The translations under genes were made by a program, and so were the position numbers. Source: Chlamydiia bacterium (GTDB taxonomy: Bacteria > Chlamydiota > Chlamydiia > Chlamydiales > Rhabdochlamydiaceae). Taken from it: 43,598 nt of DNA. A model generated the notes under the pieces. It was not told the origin of the DNA and searched no databases. It saw only the letters and a list, made by a program, of their open reading frames with translations. The stretch's first letter is position 1. Every line of letters starts with the position of its first letter. This document shows positions 16,789 through 24,809 of this stretch, piece after piece. The stretch lies in contig JAJPIB010000061.1 of NCBI GenBank assembly GCA_021324995.1, positions 1 to 43,598 on the forward strand. The letters run 5' to 3'.

Positions 16789-17640
16789 ATGCCACAGCCG
16801 ACCTCATCAGCTAGCTTCTGGAATGATTTATTTTCTCCGCTCCCAGCAACGCGCGAAGAAAAGCCCCGAGATGCTTTATCTCATGTTGCTAAATATGTTG
16901 AAACAACCGATGGGGCTTGGGATGTTTTTCGCGTCGGCAATCATATTTTCTCTATTCTAGAATCGTGTGTGTCCGCTTCACATCCCTATGCCGATCTTTT
17001 TGGAAGGGTAAAAGGAGTTTTTGACTCTGCAGGAGCCGCGCTGAGTTTCCCTCAGTTGCTATCTAACATCAATGCGCTTCGCCGCAGCATTACCCAATTA
17101 TTTTTATCCCAGGATTTGCCTTATAGCGATGCCTTAAGGACAAAAAAAATCGCCCAAGCGGCAAAGACTAGTTTCGTGGATTCGGTGAATTTGACCAACA
17201 CAGTCGCTCAAATGGCTCTCTTTCTCGAATCTACAAGGATATTTATTTTTGAAGCTGTTCATTTGCGCTTGATCGATGGCATCTATAATATCACTGGAGG
17301 AGTTGGGGATGCGGTGGAGCTTATTGGCGAATACTTCAAGTTAAAGCATTACGGATCTCCCGAAGCTCAACCGCGCAATCAATCGGAAGCAGCTAAACTA
17401 GAAGAAAAGAAGACACTCGCATGGATCACAGTTGCAAAAGGCGTCACATCTATTGTGCTTGCTGCGATTGCCCTTGCCCCTCTTGCTGCTTCGGCTTTTG
17501 GCATTTCCTTGGCAGTCTCTGCTTACATTAGTTCAACGGCAATTGTAGCGATGAGCACTTTCTGGCTTACGATGAAGATTGCTGGTCATTTCTACAATAA
17601 AGTCATCGTCAACGCACCTGTCACTGTATACCCAACGTGA
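16789..17640 (+). CDS. Cap1/CT529-locus hydrophobic protein, paralog 2
   Basis: 283 aa, ATG at 16789 with AAGGATG upstream. Same plan as the neighbours: polar N-terminus, helical middle, amphipathic segment LIDGIYNITGGVGDAVELIG (161-180), then a long two-lobed hydrophobic region about 210-265 (TVAKGVTSIVLAAIALAPL and SAYISSTAIVAMSTFWLTM). It shares the SLTG/ITGG...AVEL...EYF/KEF pattern with paralog 4 (19058). The last three codons and stop (YPT-stop) are supplied by repeat B at 17627, so the C-terminus has probably been altered by that element. Confidence 0.83.
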   Translation: MPQPTSSASFWNDLFSPLPATREEKPRDALSHVAKYVETTDGAWDVFRVGNHIFSILESCVSASHPYADLFGRVKGVFDSAGAALSFPQLLSNINALRRSITQLFLSQDLPYSDALRTKKIAQAAKTSFVDSVNLTNTVAQMALFLESTRIFIFEAVHLRLIDGIYNITGGVGDAVELIGEYFKLKHYGSPEAQPRNQSEAAKLEEKKTLAWITVAKGVTSIVLAAIALAPLAASAFGISLAVSAYISSTAIVAMSTFWLTMKIAGHFYNKVIVNAPVTVYPT

Positions 17641-17962
17641 CTGAAAATTTGGTTTAAGAACGAAGCGAAAGCTCCCGTGATTGGCGCGATCGAATCGTCG
17701 TCCCTATTAACCTGAGTTTTGGGTTCCTTTCATAGAGACTTATTGCATCTTTCGGCCAAATTTCGCACATTTTGGCACGTCCATAGGCGCTTTCAGCTAT
17801 TGAACGTGCCAAAATCTGCGAAATTTGTCTCGAAATCTACAGCAATTCTCCATAAAACCAACCCAAAACTCAGGTTATTAGAAATAGGGGCTAGATTCGA
17901 TCGTCCAATCCCTGGGCTTTGGCTCGGTCTTAAATCCAAATTTTCAGTCGCGTCGTGTATAT
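17627..17962. repeat. Repeat B copy interrupted by the MITE-like element
   Basis: The outer arms (TATACCCAACGTGACTGAAA at the left; the CCAAATTTTCAGTCGCGT block and CGTGTATATA at the right) and the inner arms (GCGCGATCGAATCGTC; GATTCGATCGTCCAAT) match the 10415 copy read on the other strand. The centre is split by 166 bp plus a 5-bp duplication. The left end overlaps the stop codon of paralog 2. This nested state dates repeat B as older than the MITE insertion at this site. Confidence 0.8.
17710..17875 (-). mobile_element. 166-bp MITE-like element, copy 1
   Basis: Terminal inverted repeats ACCTGAGTTTTGGGT and ACCCAAAACTCAGGT bound a non-coding 166-bp unit. It is flanked by direct repeats TATTA (17705-17709 and 17876-17880). 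A second internal inverted repeat (AAATTTCGCA/TTTTGGCACGT and its complement) lets the whole element fold as a long hairpin. Its reverse complement matches 34262-34427 over the full length with about a dozen substitutions and no length change. No transposase is encoded here, so it would have to be moved in trans. Confidence 0.8.
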
Positions 17963-18002
17963 AATCTTTCAAATTTCAGTCATCATTTTATATTTAAATA
18001 TT

Positions 18003-18031
18003 AACATCAATTTTATTATAAAATTGATGTT
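18003..18031. other. 13-bp perfect AT-rich palindrome upstream of paralog 3
   Basis: AACATCAATTTTA-TTA-TAAAATTGATGTT is a perfect 13-bp stem with a 3-nt loop, 88 bp before the ATG at 18119. It is AT-rich and not followed by a clean T-run on either strand, so an operator or a weak bidirectional terminator are both possible. The rest of 17963-18118 is AT-rich and shows no gene; the promoter for paralog 3 probably lies there. Confidence 0.5.
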
Positions 18032-18118
18032 ATGAATCTATATTTTTTGCGTTTTATTATATCTTAAATTAATGTAAACTTCAGATAGTTCAAGTTGTAA
18101 AATGGACAAAGAATCCAT

Positions 18119-18955
18119 ATGAGCATCTCTTTAAATGCAGCTAATCATCAGTTGTATTATCACGCATTAGATGGCAAGGCTAAATCTAATAAATCTCTTT
18201 ATGAGCTTTCTCGGGAATATTCTAAGTATTTGGGTTTGCTGAGATTGCCCTTTAGAGTGACAAGTACTTTGCTAGGATGGGTAAAAATACTGCCTATTAG
18301 TAAAGAGATTAGAGCAATCATAGGGACTCAAGATGCATTCATTCGTTCGTTTAACTCTACCTTAAAAATACCCAAATTTTTTTTGAGCCAGATTGATTTT
18401 TACCATTCTTGTTCTGAATTAAATAAGGAAATTAAAAGAGGCGGTAAGCTTGATGTATTTAGTCCAAGCGTTAAAACTGTATTTTACAGCTTTTTAGGCC
18501 TGTCTCTTTCCTCGATCAAGCTTCTTCAATTCAGTGAAAAGTCTAAGTGGACCCGTTTGTCAAAAATAGTTCCTCGTTTGCCGGTGGTTTTGGCTAAAAG
18601 TTCAAATATTTTGATTGTATTCCTAGTAGGAAGTGGGCTTTTGAATAATCTTCTACGTCTAGATAAGCAAGTAAGAGCAGATTATTCTTCAGGAGCTTGG
18701 GCCTCTGAGGGTTTGTCTCCGAAAACGATAAAAATGATTAAAACTGTGGCTTCGAAGAGTTTGAGTTTTATTTATATATTGACGACGACGGCTTCTTTAT
18801 TTTTTGGTGTTTATATTAACCCGACGATGTTAATGGCAATATCCACAACTTCCCTCTTTCTCCATTTGTCTGCTAGCGCAAGTGATTATAAAAAGCTGAT
18901 TTGGGAAAGCCGGCCAACTCCTGTACGCGATCTGACAACACATCTTCCTGCCTAA
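18119..18955 (+). CDS. Cap1/CT529-locus hydrophobic protein, paralog 3
   Basis: 278 aa, ATG at 18119. It is more AT-rich and more basic than its neighbours. Polar N-terminus, helical middle with DAFIRSFNSTLKIPKFFLS (72-90), which resembles the GVFDSAG..LSFPQLLSN segment of paralog 2, then hydrophobic segments at about 163-178 and 213-250 (the FIYILTTTASLFFGVYI and TMLMAISTTSLFLHL blocks). The tail is short and charged. No known catalytic motif. Its composition and the repeat-rich upstream region suggest faster evolution or a different origin from paralogs 1 and 2. Confidence 0.8.
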   Translation: MSISLNAANHQLYYHALDGKAKSNKSLYELSREYSKYLGLLRLPFRVTSTLLGWVKILPISKEIRAIIGTQDAFIRSFNSTLKIPKFFLSQIDFYHSCSELNKEIKRGGKLDVFSPSVKTVFYSFLGLSLSSIKLLQFSEKSKWTRLSKIVPRLPVVLAKSSNILIVFLVGSGLLNNLLRLDKQVRADYSSGAWASEGLSPKTIKMIKTVASKSLSFIYILTTTASLFFGVYINPTMLMAISTTSLFLHLSASASDYKKLIWESRPTPVRDLTTHLPA

Positions 18956-19057
18956 TCTTTGTTCACAAACGCCAGGATTATTTTTTTTAGTAAATAAGAT
19001 CCCCAAAAAAAAGCCCGAAGTGTATCCTTGTTTTGAAAAAAAACATTCGGCACAAAA

Positions 19058-19810
19058 ATGACACTTGGTATTCAAGGGCTTACAGTACCCGTTCCGCCAG
19101 TCTTTGACTGTTCATTTATTTCAGAAGTCCAGCAAAAAACTGCTCAGGTATTTTGTAAGCTAAAGGAATTATTGTTTCCTGGGCAGGAGGTTTTGCCCGC
19201 TCGCCCAGTCATCGATCTTAGTGCAATAGGAAGGAACCCAGGCAATCTCATTGAAGGGGGGATCTTGGGAATCTGGTGGGCAGCGGAGGTCCATCTTCTT
19301 AAAGAAGGGGTGCAGCAGCTCTATGCATTGTTCACTGCTGAAGATTCTAACGATCCAAGATTTGAAAAAATTTATTTCGCTGTAAAGTCTGTGCTTCTCG
19401 ATGGGATATTTCTTATCAGCTCGTCGCTTTACATTGCGCGCTGGGCTGACAGGTCCAGCATTGTCTCCCTAGGTCAATATTTGCCTCTGGTTAAGCATCT
19501 ATGTTACGCGACTTCTCTAACTGGTTACGCAGTAGAATTTTTGTTTGAGGCGAAAGAATTCGGGGTAGAGGCGATGAAGCTCTTTAATGAAACCGACCTT
19601 TTTCTTTCGCAGCAGTCTTTTCGGCGCGTCACCTTTTTGTCTATGAGATTAATCAGTGGCATTTGCTTAGTGGCTTGGGCTGCGCTTGGAATCGCTTCCC
19701 TTGCGGGCGTTGCGTTCGGCCCGGCTTTAATGCCTTTGCTGCTTACGACGGGTTGTGTCATTGCGCTCTCAGCAGGCTGGTATAAAAGAAAAAATTTAAT
19801 TCATGCTTAG
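19058..19810 (+). CDS. Cap1/CT529-locus hydrophobic protein, paralog 4
   Basis: 250 aa, ATG at 19058, no strong ribosome-binding site. Same architecture: a polar start (with FPGQEVLPARPVIDLS), an amphipathic helix region, a SLTGYAVEFLFEAKEFG segment (153-169), and a hydrophobic block at about 195-240 (the SGICLVAWAALGIASLAGV and ALMPLLLTTGCVIALSAG stretches), then a basic tail. It is the paralog closest to rplC, the exact position of cap1 in C. trachomatis. Nine bases after its stop a short membrane-peptide ORF begins. Confidence 0.8.
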   Translation: MTLGIQGLTVPVPPVFDCSFISEVQQKTAQVFCKLKELLFPGQEVLPARPVIDLSAIGRNPGNLIEGGILGIWWAAEVHLLKEGVQQLYALFTAEDSNDPRFEKIYFAVKSVLLDGIFLISSSLYIARWADRSSIVSLGQYLPLVKHLCYATSLTGYAVEFLFEAKEFGVEAMKLFNETDLFLSQQSFRRVTFLSMRLISGICLVAWAALGIASLAGVAFGPALMPLLLTTGCVIALSAGWYKRKNLIHA

Positions 19811-19819
19811 GTGAAGGAA

Positions 19820-19918
19820 ATGAGCGATAAATTGCTCGTCCGCGAATGGATCGCGATTCTTCTTATTTTGGGTTTTTTATTTTCTGTTGGGATTATCTCT
19901 TTCATTTCTAGGTGTTGA
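19820..19918 (+). CDS. Putative 32-aa single-pass membrane peptide
   Basis: A short ORF of 32 codons starts ATG AGC GAT, with GTGAAGGA directly upstream, 9 nt after the stop of paralog 4. It encodes a charged start (MSDKLLVREW) and one hydrophobic helix (IAILLILGFLFSVGIISF), ending SRC. The ribosome-binding site, close coupling and clean membrane-helix composition argue that it is expressed, but a 32-codon frame can arise by chance. I know no homolog. Confidence 0.45.
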   Translation: MSDKLLVREWIAILLILGFLFSVGIISFISRC

Positions 19919-20243
19919 TCTTGGGGTGCATAACAAAAAGATTGTGCGAAAATTAAGGATTTTGCTAGCCTCTTCGGTTTAGCGGCTGCCATCGGTTTAA
20001 GTTTCAGTCGATTTTAAGGTTCACTAGCATCTTAAATCGGCTAAAGCCTAGTCCAAGGCATACGCGCAAGCCTAGAATACTAGGCGAACGGACAAGCAAG
20101 TACGAAGCAATCTTGAGCACGTATACTACTTGTCGCTGTCAGCATAGACTCTTGAATCACAAGATGCAAAGCAAAGGCCACGCCGAAAGCGAAGCATATC
20201 AAAGAGATTAGTCACAGCGATAATCTGTATAAAAGGAAAACAT
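19919..20243 (+). promoter_or_regulatory. Long structured leader region upstream of rplC
   Basis: 325 bp without a gene precede rplC. Possible promoter: TTGTGC (19942-19947), 18-bp spacer, TAGCCT (19966-19971), weak. Downstream are several small hairpins: GCCTAG-AATA-CTAGGC (20070-20085), CAAGTA...TACTTG, and TCTTG-AATCA-CAAGA inside a longer GCA...TGC pairing. The S10 operon of many bacteria carries an L4-binding leader; this may be a chlamydial counterpart, but it does not match a leader I can recognise. AAGGA 8 nt before ATG 20244 is the rplC ribosome-binding site. Confidence 0.45.
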
Positions 20244-20909
20244 ATGACATTGAAATTAATGGGAAAGAAGCGGGGAATGACTCGTCTCTTTGATGAGAGC
20301 GGCAATCACGTTGTATGCACTGTCATCTCAGCAGAGCCAAATGTGATCAGCCAGATCAAAAACAAAGATAAAGACGGCTATGAAGCAGTCCAGCTCTCGG
20401 CATTCAAAGTAAAACCCTCTAAAGCGAAGAATGTTTCAAAGCCGCTGCGCGGCCATTTCGCAAAAGCGGGTATCGAGGCGCGTGGAAGTATTGTTGAGTC
20501 CCGTGTTTCGTCCGTCGAAGAGTTCCAGGTTGGGCAAGAAATAGGCGTGTCCTATTTCGCGGATGTAGCTTATGTCGACGTTCAGGGCATCTCAAAAGGT
20601 AAAGGGCACCAGGGTGTGATAAAGCGTCACCACTTTGCGGGTGGGCCTGCATCGCACGGTTCAGGTTTTCATAGGCATGGCGGTTCTACGGGTATGAGAT
20701 CATCTCCGGGTCGCTGCTTGCCGGGTCAGAAGAAATCTGGGCGTATGGGCGGTGAGAATGTCACTACACAAAGCCTGCGGGTCGTCATGATCGATGAACA
20801 GAAACAGGTGATTGTTGTTGAAGGCGCGGTTCCTGGAGCGCGCAATGGGTTGGTTTACATCACCAAGGCCATTAAGAAAACAAGCCAAAAAAGCCAAAAG
20901 AAAAAATAG
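20244..20909 (+). CDS. rplC: Ribosomal protein uL3
   Basis: 221 aa, 50S early-assembly protein reaching the peptidyl transferase centre. The long-loop signature is clear: KGKGHQGVIKRHHF, GGPASHGSGFHRHGGSTG, then KKSGRMGGENVTTQSLRVV (residues about 115-175). It has a basic C-terminal tail (KKTSQKSQKKK), slightly longer than E. coli L3. First gene of the cluster; rpsJ, which usually precedes it, is not here. Confidence 0.98.
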   Translation: MTLKLMGKKRGMTRLFDESGNHVVCTVISAEPNVISQIKNKDKDGYEAVQLSAFKVKPSKAKNVSKPLRGHFAKAGIEARGSIVESRVSSVEEFQVGQEIGVSYFADVAYVDVQGISKGKGHQGVIKRHHFAGGPASHGSGFHRHGGSTGMRSSPGRCLPGQKKSGRMGGENVTTQSLRVVMIDEQKQVIVVEGAVPGARNGLVYITKAIKKTSQKSQKKK

Positions 20910-20924
20910 TTTGAGGAGTGAGCT

Positions 20925-21611
20925 GTGGCTGTATTGAAAAAGTATAACTTGGCTGGAGACGAAGTAGGCCAGGTTGCGATAGAAGACGAATTGCTCAAAT
21001 CGAATGCAAATTCGCAAATGATTAAAGACTACATTGTTGCCTTGAGGGAAAATGCTCGGCAGTGGTCTGCAAATACTAAAACTCGCGCAGAAGTGAGTCA
21101 TAGCGGTCAAAAGCCTCATCCTCAAAAAGGGACGGGTCGCGCTAGACAAGGTTATCTCGGAGCTGCCCAGTACAAAGGCGGCGGGCGTGTTCATGCCCCA
21201 CGGCCAAAGTTTGACCAGCACGTGCGCATCAACCGTAAGGAAAAGCGCGCTGCTATCCGCCACTTGCTTATCGAGAAAATCTTAGATAACCGTCTTCATA
21301 TCCTTCAGGTCGAAGACATGAAAGAGCCGAAAACAAAAAAAGTGGCTGCATTTCTGAAAAGCCGTGAGCTTGAAGGAAAAAGAATTCTCTTTTTAGGCGA
21401 TGCATTAATCGTTCCAGAAAAAGAAGGTGCTAAGCCGGTCTCTCCGACGAAAAAGTTTGACGCTTTTCTCAAAAGCATGAGCAATATTCAAAAAAGCAAC
21501 TTCATGATGATTCCAAATGTGAGTGGGTATGACGTTCTCGTCCACCACGACCTTTTTGTGATGGAAGCAGCTGTCGATCAGCTTAAAGTAATGTTAGGGG
21601 GCCAGCAGTAA
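20925..21611 (+). CDS. rplD: Ribosomal protein uL4
   Basis: 228 aa, GTG start with GAGGAG upstream. It has the exit-tunnel loop RAEVSHSGQKPHPQKGTG and RARQGYLGAAQYKGGGRVHAP (about 58-95) and the C-terminal Rossmann-like part (KRILFLGD...NVSGYDVLVHHDLFVMEAAVDQL). In E. coli L4 represses its own operon, so it is the natural candidate for any feedback on the long rplC leader. 15 nt after rplC, 2 nt before rplW. Confidence 0.98.
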   Translation: MAVLKKYNLAGDEVGQVAIEDELLKSNANSQMIKDYIVALRENARQWSANTKTRAEVSHSGQKPHPQKGTGRARQGYLGAAQYKGGGRVHAPRPKFDQHVRINRKEKRAAIRHLLIEKILDNRLHILQVEDMKEPKTKKVAAFLKSRELEGKRILFLGDALIVPEKEGAKPVSPTKKFDAFLKSMSNIQKSNFMMIPNVSGYDVLVHHDLFVMEAAVDQLKVMLGGQQ

Positions 21612-21613
21612 TT

Positions 21614-21952
21614 ATGCAGAAGAAAAGTCCATTCGATATCGTTCTTTCCCGTCACGTGACCGAAAAGTCTCGCGTTCTTGAGCAACTCCAATTTAACACA
21701 AGCAATCCCTGCGTCAAAAAATGCGATGCGCCAAAATACGTGTTCATCGTTGCCAAAAGAGCTAACAAACAGGAAATTGCTGCTGCCGTAGAAGAGATCT
21801 ACAGTGAAAGAAAAGTAAAAGTAGTGTCTGTTAACACAATCAACAGCAAGCCTAAAGCCCGCCGTTTGCGCGGCCGCCCTGGCATGAAATCTAGCTTTAA
21901 GAAAGCAATTGTGACACTGGAAGCTGGCGACAGCATAGAAGACAAAGTTTAA
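21614..21952 (+). CDS. rplW: Ribosomal protein uL23
   Basis: 112 aa. Tunnel-exit protein that docks trigger factor and SRP. Typical start of the fold LSRHVTEKS (9-17), then YVFIVAKRANKQEIAAAVEEIY and the RRLRGRPGMKSSFKKAIVTL loop and strand. A small insertion NTSNPCVKKCDAP (29-41) is unlike E. coli L23. Acidic C-terminus (GDSIEDKV). Confidence 0.97.
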   Translation: MQKKSPFDIVLSRHVTEKSRVLEQLQFNTSNPCVKKCDAPKYVFIVAKRANKQEIAAAVEEIYSERKVKVVSVNTINSKPKARRLRGRPGMKSSFKKAIVTLEAGDSIEDKV

Positions 21953-21971
21953 TTAAGAGGCTTTAAGCGTT

Positions 21972-22814
21972 ATGTTAAAACAATTTCGTCCAAGAACAGC
22001 AGGACAGAGACATCTCATCCTCACAACCCATGACGATCTGACGCGCAAAGGAAATAAAAGCCGAGCTGCCGTCAAGCCACAAAAGTCTCTCCTTGAAAAG
22101 AAGGTGAGGACAAATGGTCGCAACCACCATGGGCATATCACATGCCGCCACAAAGGGGGAGGCCATAAGAGATTTTATCGTATCATCGACTTCAAAAGAG
22201 ATAAAGAAACGGTACCTGCGAAAGTCGCGTCCGTTGAATACGACCCCAACAGAACAGCGCATATCGCCCTTCTGAATTATGCGGATGGCGAAAAACGTTA
22301 CATCATTGCTCCACAAGGGATCAAAGTCGGCGATACAGTCACTAACCACGATGAAGGAAGTTTTAATGTGGGCTGCTGCATGCGTCTCAAAGCAATGCCT
22401 TTGGGCTCAATGATTCACAATATTGAATTGCATCCTGGCCGTGGAGGTCAATTGGTGCGCTCAGCTGGACTTTCCGCTCAACTTATGGCCAAAAGCGCAG
22501 GTTACGTGACGCTAAAAATGCCTTCTGGCGAGGTGCGTATGGTTAGCGAAAATTGCCGTGCTACCATAGGAGCGGTCTCTAATCCTGAAAGAAACTTGCG
22601 CGTCGAAGGAAAAGCAGGGCGTTCGCGCTGGAAGGGAATTCGTCCCACTGTACGTGGTACAGCGATGAATCCTGTTGACCACCCGCACGGTGGTGGTGAA
22701 GGTAAGCATAACGGCTATCTTCCACAGACTCCATGGGCGATGTACACTAAAGGATATCGTACTCGATCTAAGCGCAAATCTAACAAAATGATCGTCAAAG
22801 ATCGCAGGAAATAG
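21972..22814 (+). CDS. rplB: Ribosomal protein uL2
   Basis: 280 aa. Binds 23S rRNA near the peptidyl transferase centre and is needed for subunit joining. Diagnostic blocks: [19 protein letters not shown] (about 46-64), [20 protein letters not shown], and the C-terminal [12 protein letters not shown] (about 236-247), which carries the conserved His. Normal length. Spacing of 19 and 11 nt to its neighbours, within the cluster. Confidence 0.98.
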   Translation: MLKQFRPRTAGQRHLILTTHDDLTRKGNKSRAAVKPQKSLLEKKVRTNGRNHHGHITCRHKGGGHKRFYRIIDFKRDKETVPAKVASVEYDPNRTAHIALLNYADGEKRYIIAPQGIKVGDTVTNHDEGSFNVGCCMRLKAMPLGSMIHNIELHPGRGGQLVRSAGLSAQLMAKSAGYVTLKMPSGEVRMVSENCRATIGAVSNPERNLRVEGKAGRSRWKGIRPTVRGTAMNPVDHPHGGGEGKHNGYLPQTPWAMYTKGYRTRSKRKSNKMIVKDRRK

Positions 22815-22825
22815 AAAGGTAAGTT

Positions 22826-23158
22826 ATGGGAAGATCGTTAAGAAAAGGTCCTTTTGTTGATCACCATCTGATGGATAAAGTGACCAAGCAAAATTTAAGT
22901 GGTAAAAAGAACCCGATCAAAACATGGTCGCGCCGTTCTATGATCCTGCCAGACATGGTCGGACATACGTTTGAAGTGCACAATGGTCGCAAATTTATTA
23001 GCGTCTTTGTCTCAGAGAATATGGTGGGTCACCGTTTAGGTGAGTTTTCTCCAACTCGGTTGTTTAAAGGCCACGGTTCTAAGAAAGTCGCTGAAGCGGG
23101 TGGATCTGCAGCAGCGCCTAAGCCCGCTGCTAAACCTACAGATGCTAAAAAAGGATAA
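22826..23158 (+). CDS. rpsS: Ribosomal protein uS19 with extended C-terminus
   Basis: 110 aa against about 90 in most bacteria. The conserved body [39 protein letters not shown] and [11 protein letters not shown] is complete by residue about 83. The remaining residues ([24 protein letters not shown]) are a low-complexity Ala/Pro/Lys tail likely to be disordered and RNA-binding. S19 sits in the head of the 30S, near the A-site finger. GGTAAGTT before the ATG. Confidence 0.97.
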   Translation: MGRSLRKGPFVDHHLMDKVTKQNLSGKKNPIKTWSRRSMILPDMVGHTFEVHNGRKFISVFVSENMVGHRLGEFSPTRLFKGHGSKKVAEAGGSAAAPKPAAKPTDAKKG

Positions 23159-23164
23159 TAGAAT

Positions 23165-23500
23165 ATGCAATCAGCACTCGCTAAGACAAAATATGTGCGC
23201 ATTAGCCCTCGGAAAGCTCGCCTTGCAGCAGCTCTGATTCGTGGAAAAAGCGTAGAGGTGGCATCCACGCAACTGATGTTCAGCAAGCTGCGCGGTGGAG
23301 CGTTGCTTAAAAAGACTTTGGATGCAGCTGTTGCTAACGCAGAAACGCAACTCAACGTACAGCGCCGCGACTTAGTTGTTAAAGAAGTCAGAGTGGACGC
23401 GGGTCCTACGTTGAAACGTGCTAAGCCTAAAAATAAGGGCGGAAGCCATCCGATCATGAAAAGAACAAGCCATTTTACTATTGTCGTGGCTTCAGAATAA
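23165..23500 (+). CDS. rplV: Ribosomal protein uL22
   Basis: 111 aa. The exit-tunnel beta-hairpin is recognisable (VVKEVRVDAGPTLKRAKPKNKGG to HPIMKRTSHFTIVV, about 72-108), together with the N-terminal YVRISPRKARLAAALIRGK (10-28). The hairpin lies where macrolide-resistance changes occur in other bacteria; nothing abnormal is seen here. Six bases after rpsS, 15 before rpsC. Confidence 0.97.
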   Translation: MQSALAKTKYVRISPRKARLAAALIRGKSVEVASTQLMFSKLRGGALLKKTLDAAVANAETQLNVQRRDLVVKEVRVDAGPTLKRAKPKNKGGSHPIMKRTSHFTIVVASE

Positions 23501-23515
23501 ATTTTAGGGGAATAA

Positions 23516-24163
23516 ATGGGACAAAAGACATCTCCAACAGGATTCAGATTAGTTCGCAATAAGAGATGGCGCTCACTGTGGTACGCAAACAAGCAGGAGT
23601 TCGGAAATCTTCTCGGCGAAGATAATATGATTAGAAAGTTCCTGATGGCAAAGCCATGTTGCCAAGGCACATCGCTGCTGACGATTAAAAGAATGAGCGG
23701 CAAAATCGAAGTCACTATCCATACAGCAAGACCTGGTCTTGTCATTGGAAAGAAAGGCTCTGAAATCGACGTCCTGAAGCAAGAATTAAAAAAACTAACC
23801 GGCAAAGAAATTTGGATCGAAGTCGATGAGATCAAAAGACCTGATCTTGATTCCAAACTTGTTGCAGATGGTATCGCAAAGCAACTCGAAAGACGCGTTC
23901 CTTTCAGAAGAGTGATGAAGAAAGCGATCCAAGCGACGATCGATGCGGGCGCTGCAGGTATCAAAGTTCAGATCTCAGGCCGTATCGGTGGAGCAGAAAT
24001 TGCTCGCACCGAGTGGTATAAAGAAGGACGAGTTCCTCTTCATACGATCAGAGCTGATATCGATTTCGCAATGGGCCGAGCAGAAACCACCTATGGATCC
24101 ATTGGTGTAAAAGTATGGATTAATAAAGGTGAAGATCAACTTAACCGCGCAGTAGGAGGCTAA
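23516..24163 (+). CDS. rpsC: Ribosomal protein uS3
   Basis: 215 aa. Forms part of the mRNA entry channel. N-terminal [12 protein letters not shown], the KH domain with VIGKKGSEI (about 75-83), and the C-terminal block [20 protein letters not shown] and [19 protein letters not shown]. It lacks the long basic tail found in E. coli S3 (233 aa). GGGG ribosome-binding site; ends 4 nt before rplP. Confidence 0.98.
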   Translation: MGQKTSPTGFRLVRNKRWRSLWYANKQEFGNLLGEDNMIRKFLMAKPCCQGTSLLTIKRMSGKIEVTIHTARPGLVIGKKGSEIDVLKQELKKLTGKEIWIEVDEIKRPDLDSKLVADGIAKQLERRVPFRRVMKKAIQATIDAGAAGIKVQISGRIGGAEIARTEWYKEGRVPLHTIRADIDFAMGRAETTYGSIGVKVWINKGEDQLNRAVGG

Positions 24164-24167
24164 TTCT

Positions 24168-24587
24168 ATGGCCCTGATGCCAGTACGCATGAAATTTAGA
24201 AAGATGCAAAAAGGCCAGCATGCTGGTCTTAGCAAAGCGGCAACATTTGTCGATTTTGGCGACTACGGAATGCAAGTCCTCGAACGAGGACGCATTACTA
24301 ATCATCAAATCGAAGCGTGCCGCGTAGCGATCAATCGCTTTTTTAACCGCCGCGGAAAAGTGTGGATTCGCATTTTCCCGGATAAGTCGGTGAGTAAGAA
24401 GCCTGCCGAAACTCGAATGGGTAAGGGAAAAGGTGCACCGGATCATTGGGTAGCTGTTGTTCGCCCAGGTCGAATTTTATTTGAAGTAGGTGGAGTTCCT
24501 AAAGAAATGGCGCAAAGCGCTCTCAGACGTGCAGCTGCGAAGCTGGGCCTGAAGACGCGATTCGTTGAACGCGTTGAAAGAGTATAG
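24168..24587 (+). CDS. rplP: Ribosomal protein uL16
   Basis: 139 aa. Organises the A-site region of 23S rRNA. Starts [22 protein letters not shown] lies 8 nt before the first ATG, while the second ATG (residue 4) is the position at which the conserved family start (M-P-x-R) falls. Other blocks: [21 protein letters not shown] and [20 protein letters not shown]. Confidence 0.97.
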   Translation: MALMPVRMKFRKMQKGQHAGLSKAATFVDFGDYGMQVLERGRITNHQIEACRVAINRFFNRRGKVWIRIFPDKSVSKKPAETRMGKGKGAPDHWVAVVRPGRILFEVGGVPKEMAQSALRRAAAKLGLKTRFVERVERV

Positions 24588-24595
24588 GTATAATA

Positions 24596-24802
24596 ATGGC
24601 AAAAGCAAATGAGCTGAGAGAACAGTCTGCAGAAGATTTGAAGGCACTCTATCAAGATCTCTCTAAAGAGTTGTTTCAACTTCGCAATGAGATGAAAGTC
24701 ACGCGCAAGATGGAAAAACCCCACTTGGTTCGCGCAAAAAGGAAAGATCGTGCACGCGTCATGACGATTCTGCGCGAAAATGAAATTAAAGCAACACGCT
24801 GA
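24596..24802 (+). CDS. rpmC: Ribosomal protein uL29
   Basis: 68 aa helical hairpin at the tunnel exit: [20 protein letters not shown] and [20 protein letters not shown], then [15 protein letters not shown], the standard L29 layout. Eight bases after rplP. Its stop lies 7 nt before the chosen rpsQ start. Confidence 0.96.
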   Translation: MAKANELREQSAEDLKALYQDLSKELFQLRNEMKVTRKMEKPHLVRAKRKDRARVMTILRENEIKATR

Positions 24803-24809
24803 GGAAGAG

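Noticed and set aside
23029..23964. 311-codon minus-strand frame opposite rpsS-rplV-rpsC
   Set aside because: It lies fully antisense to three certain ribosomal protein genes and has no recognisable motif; it is a shadow of their codon usage.
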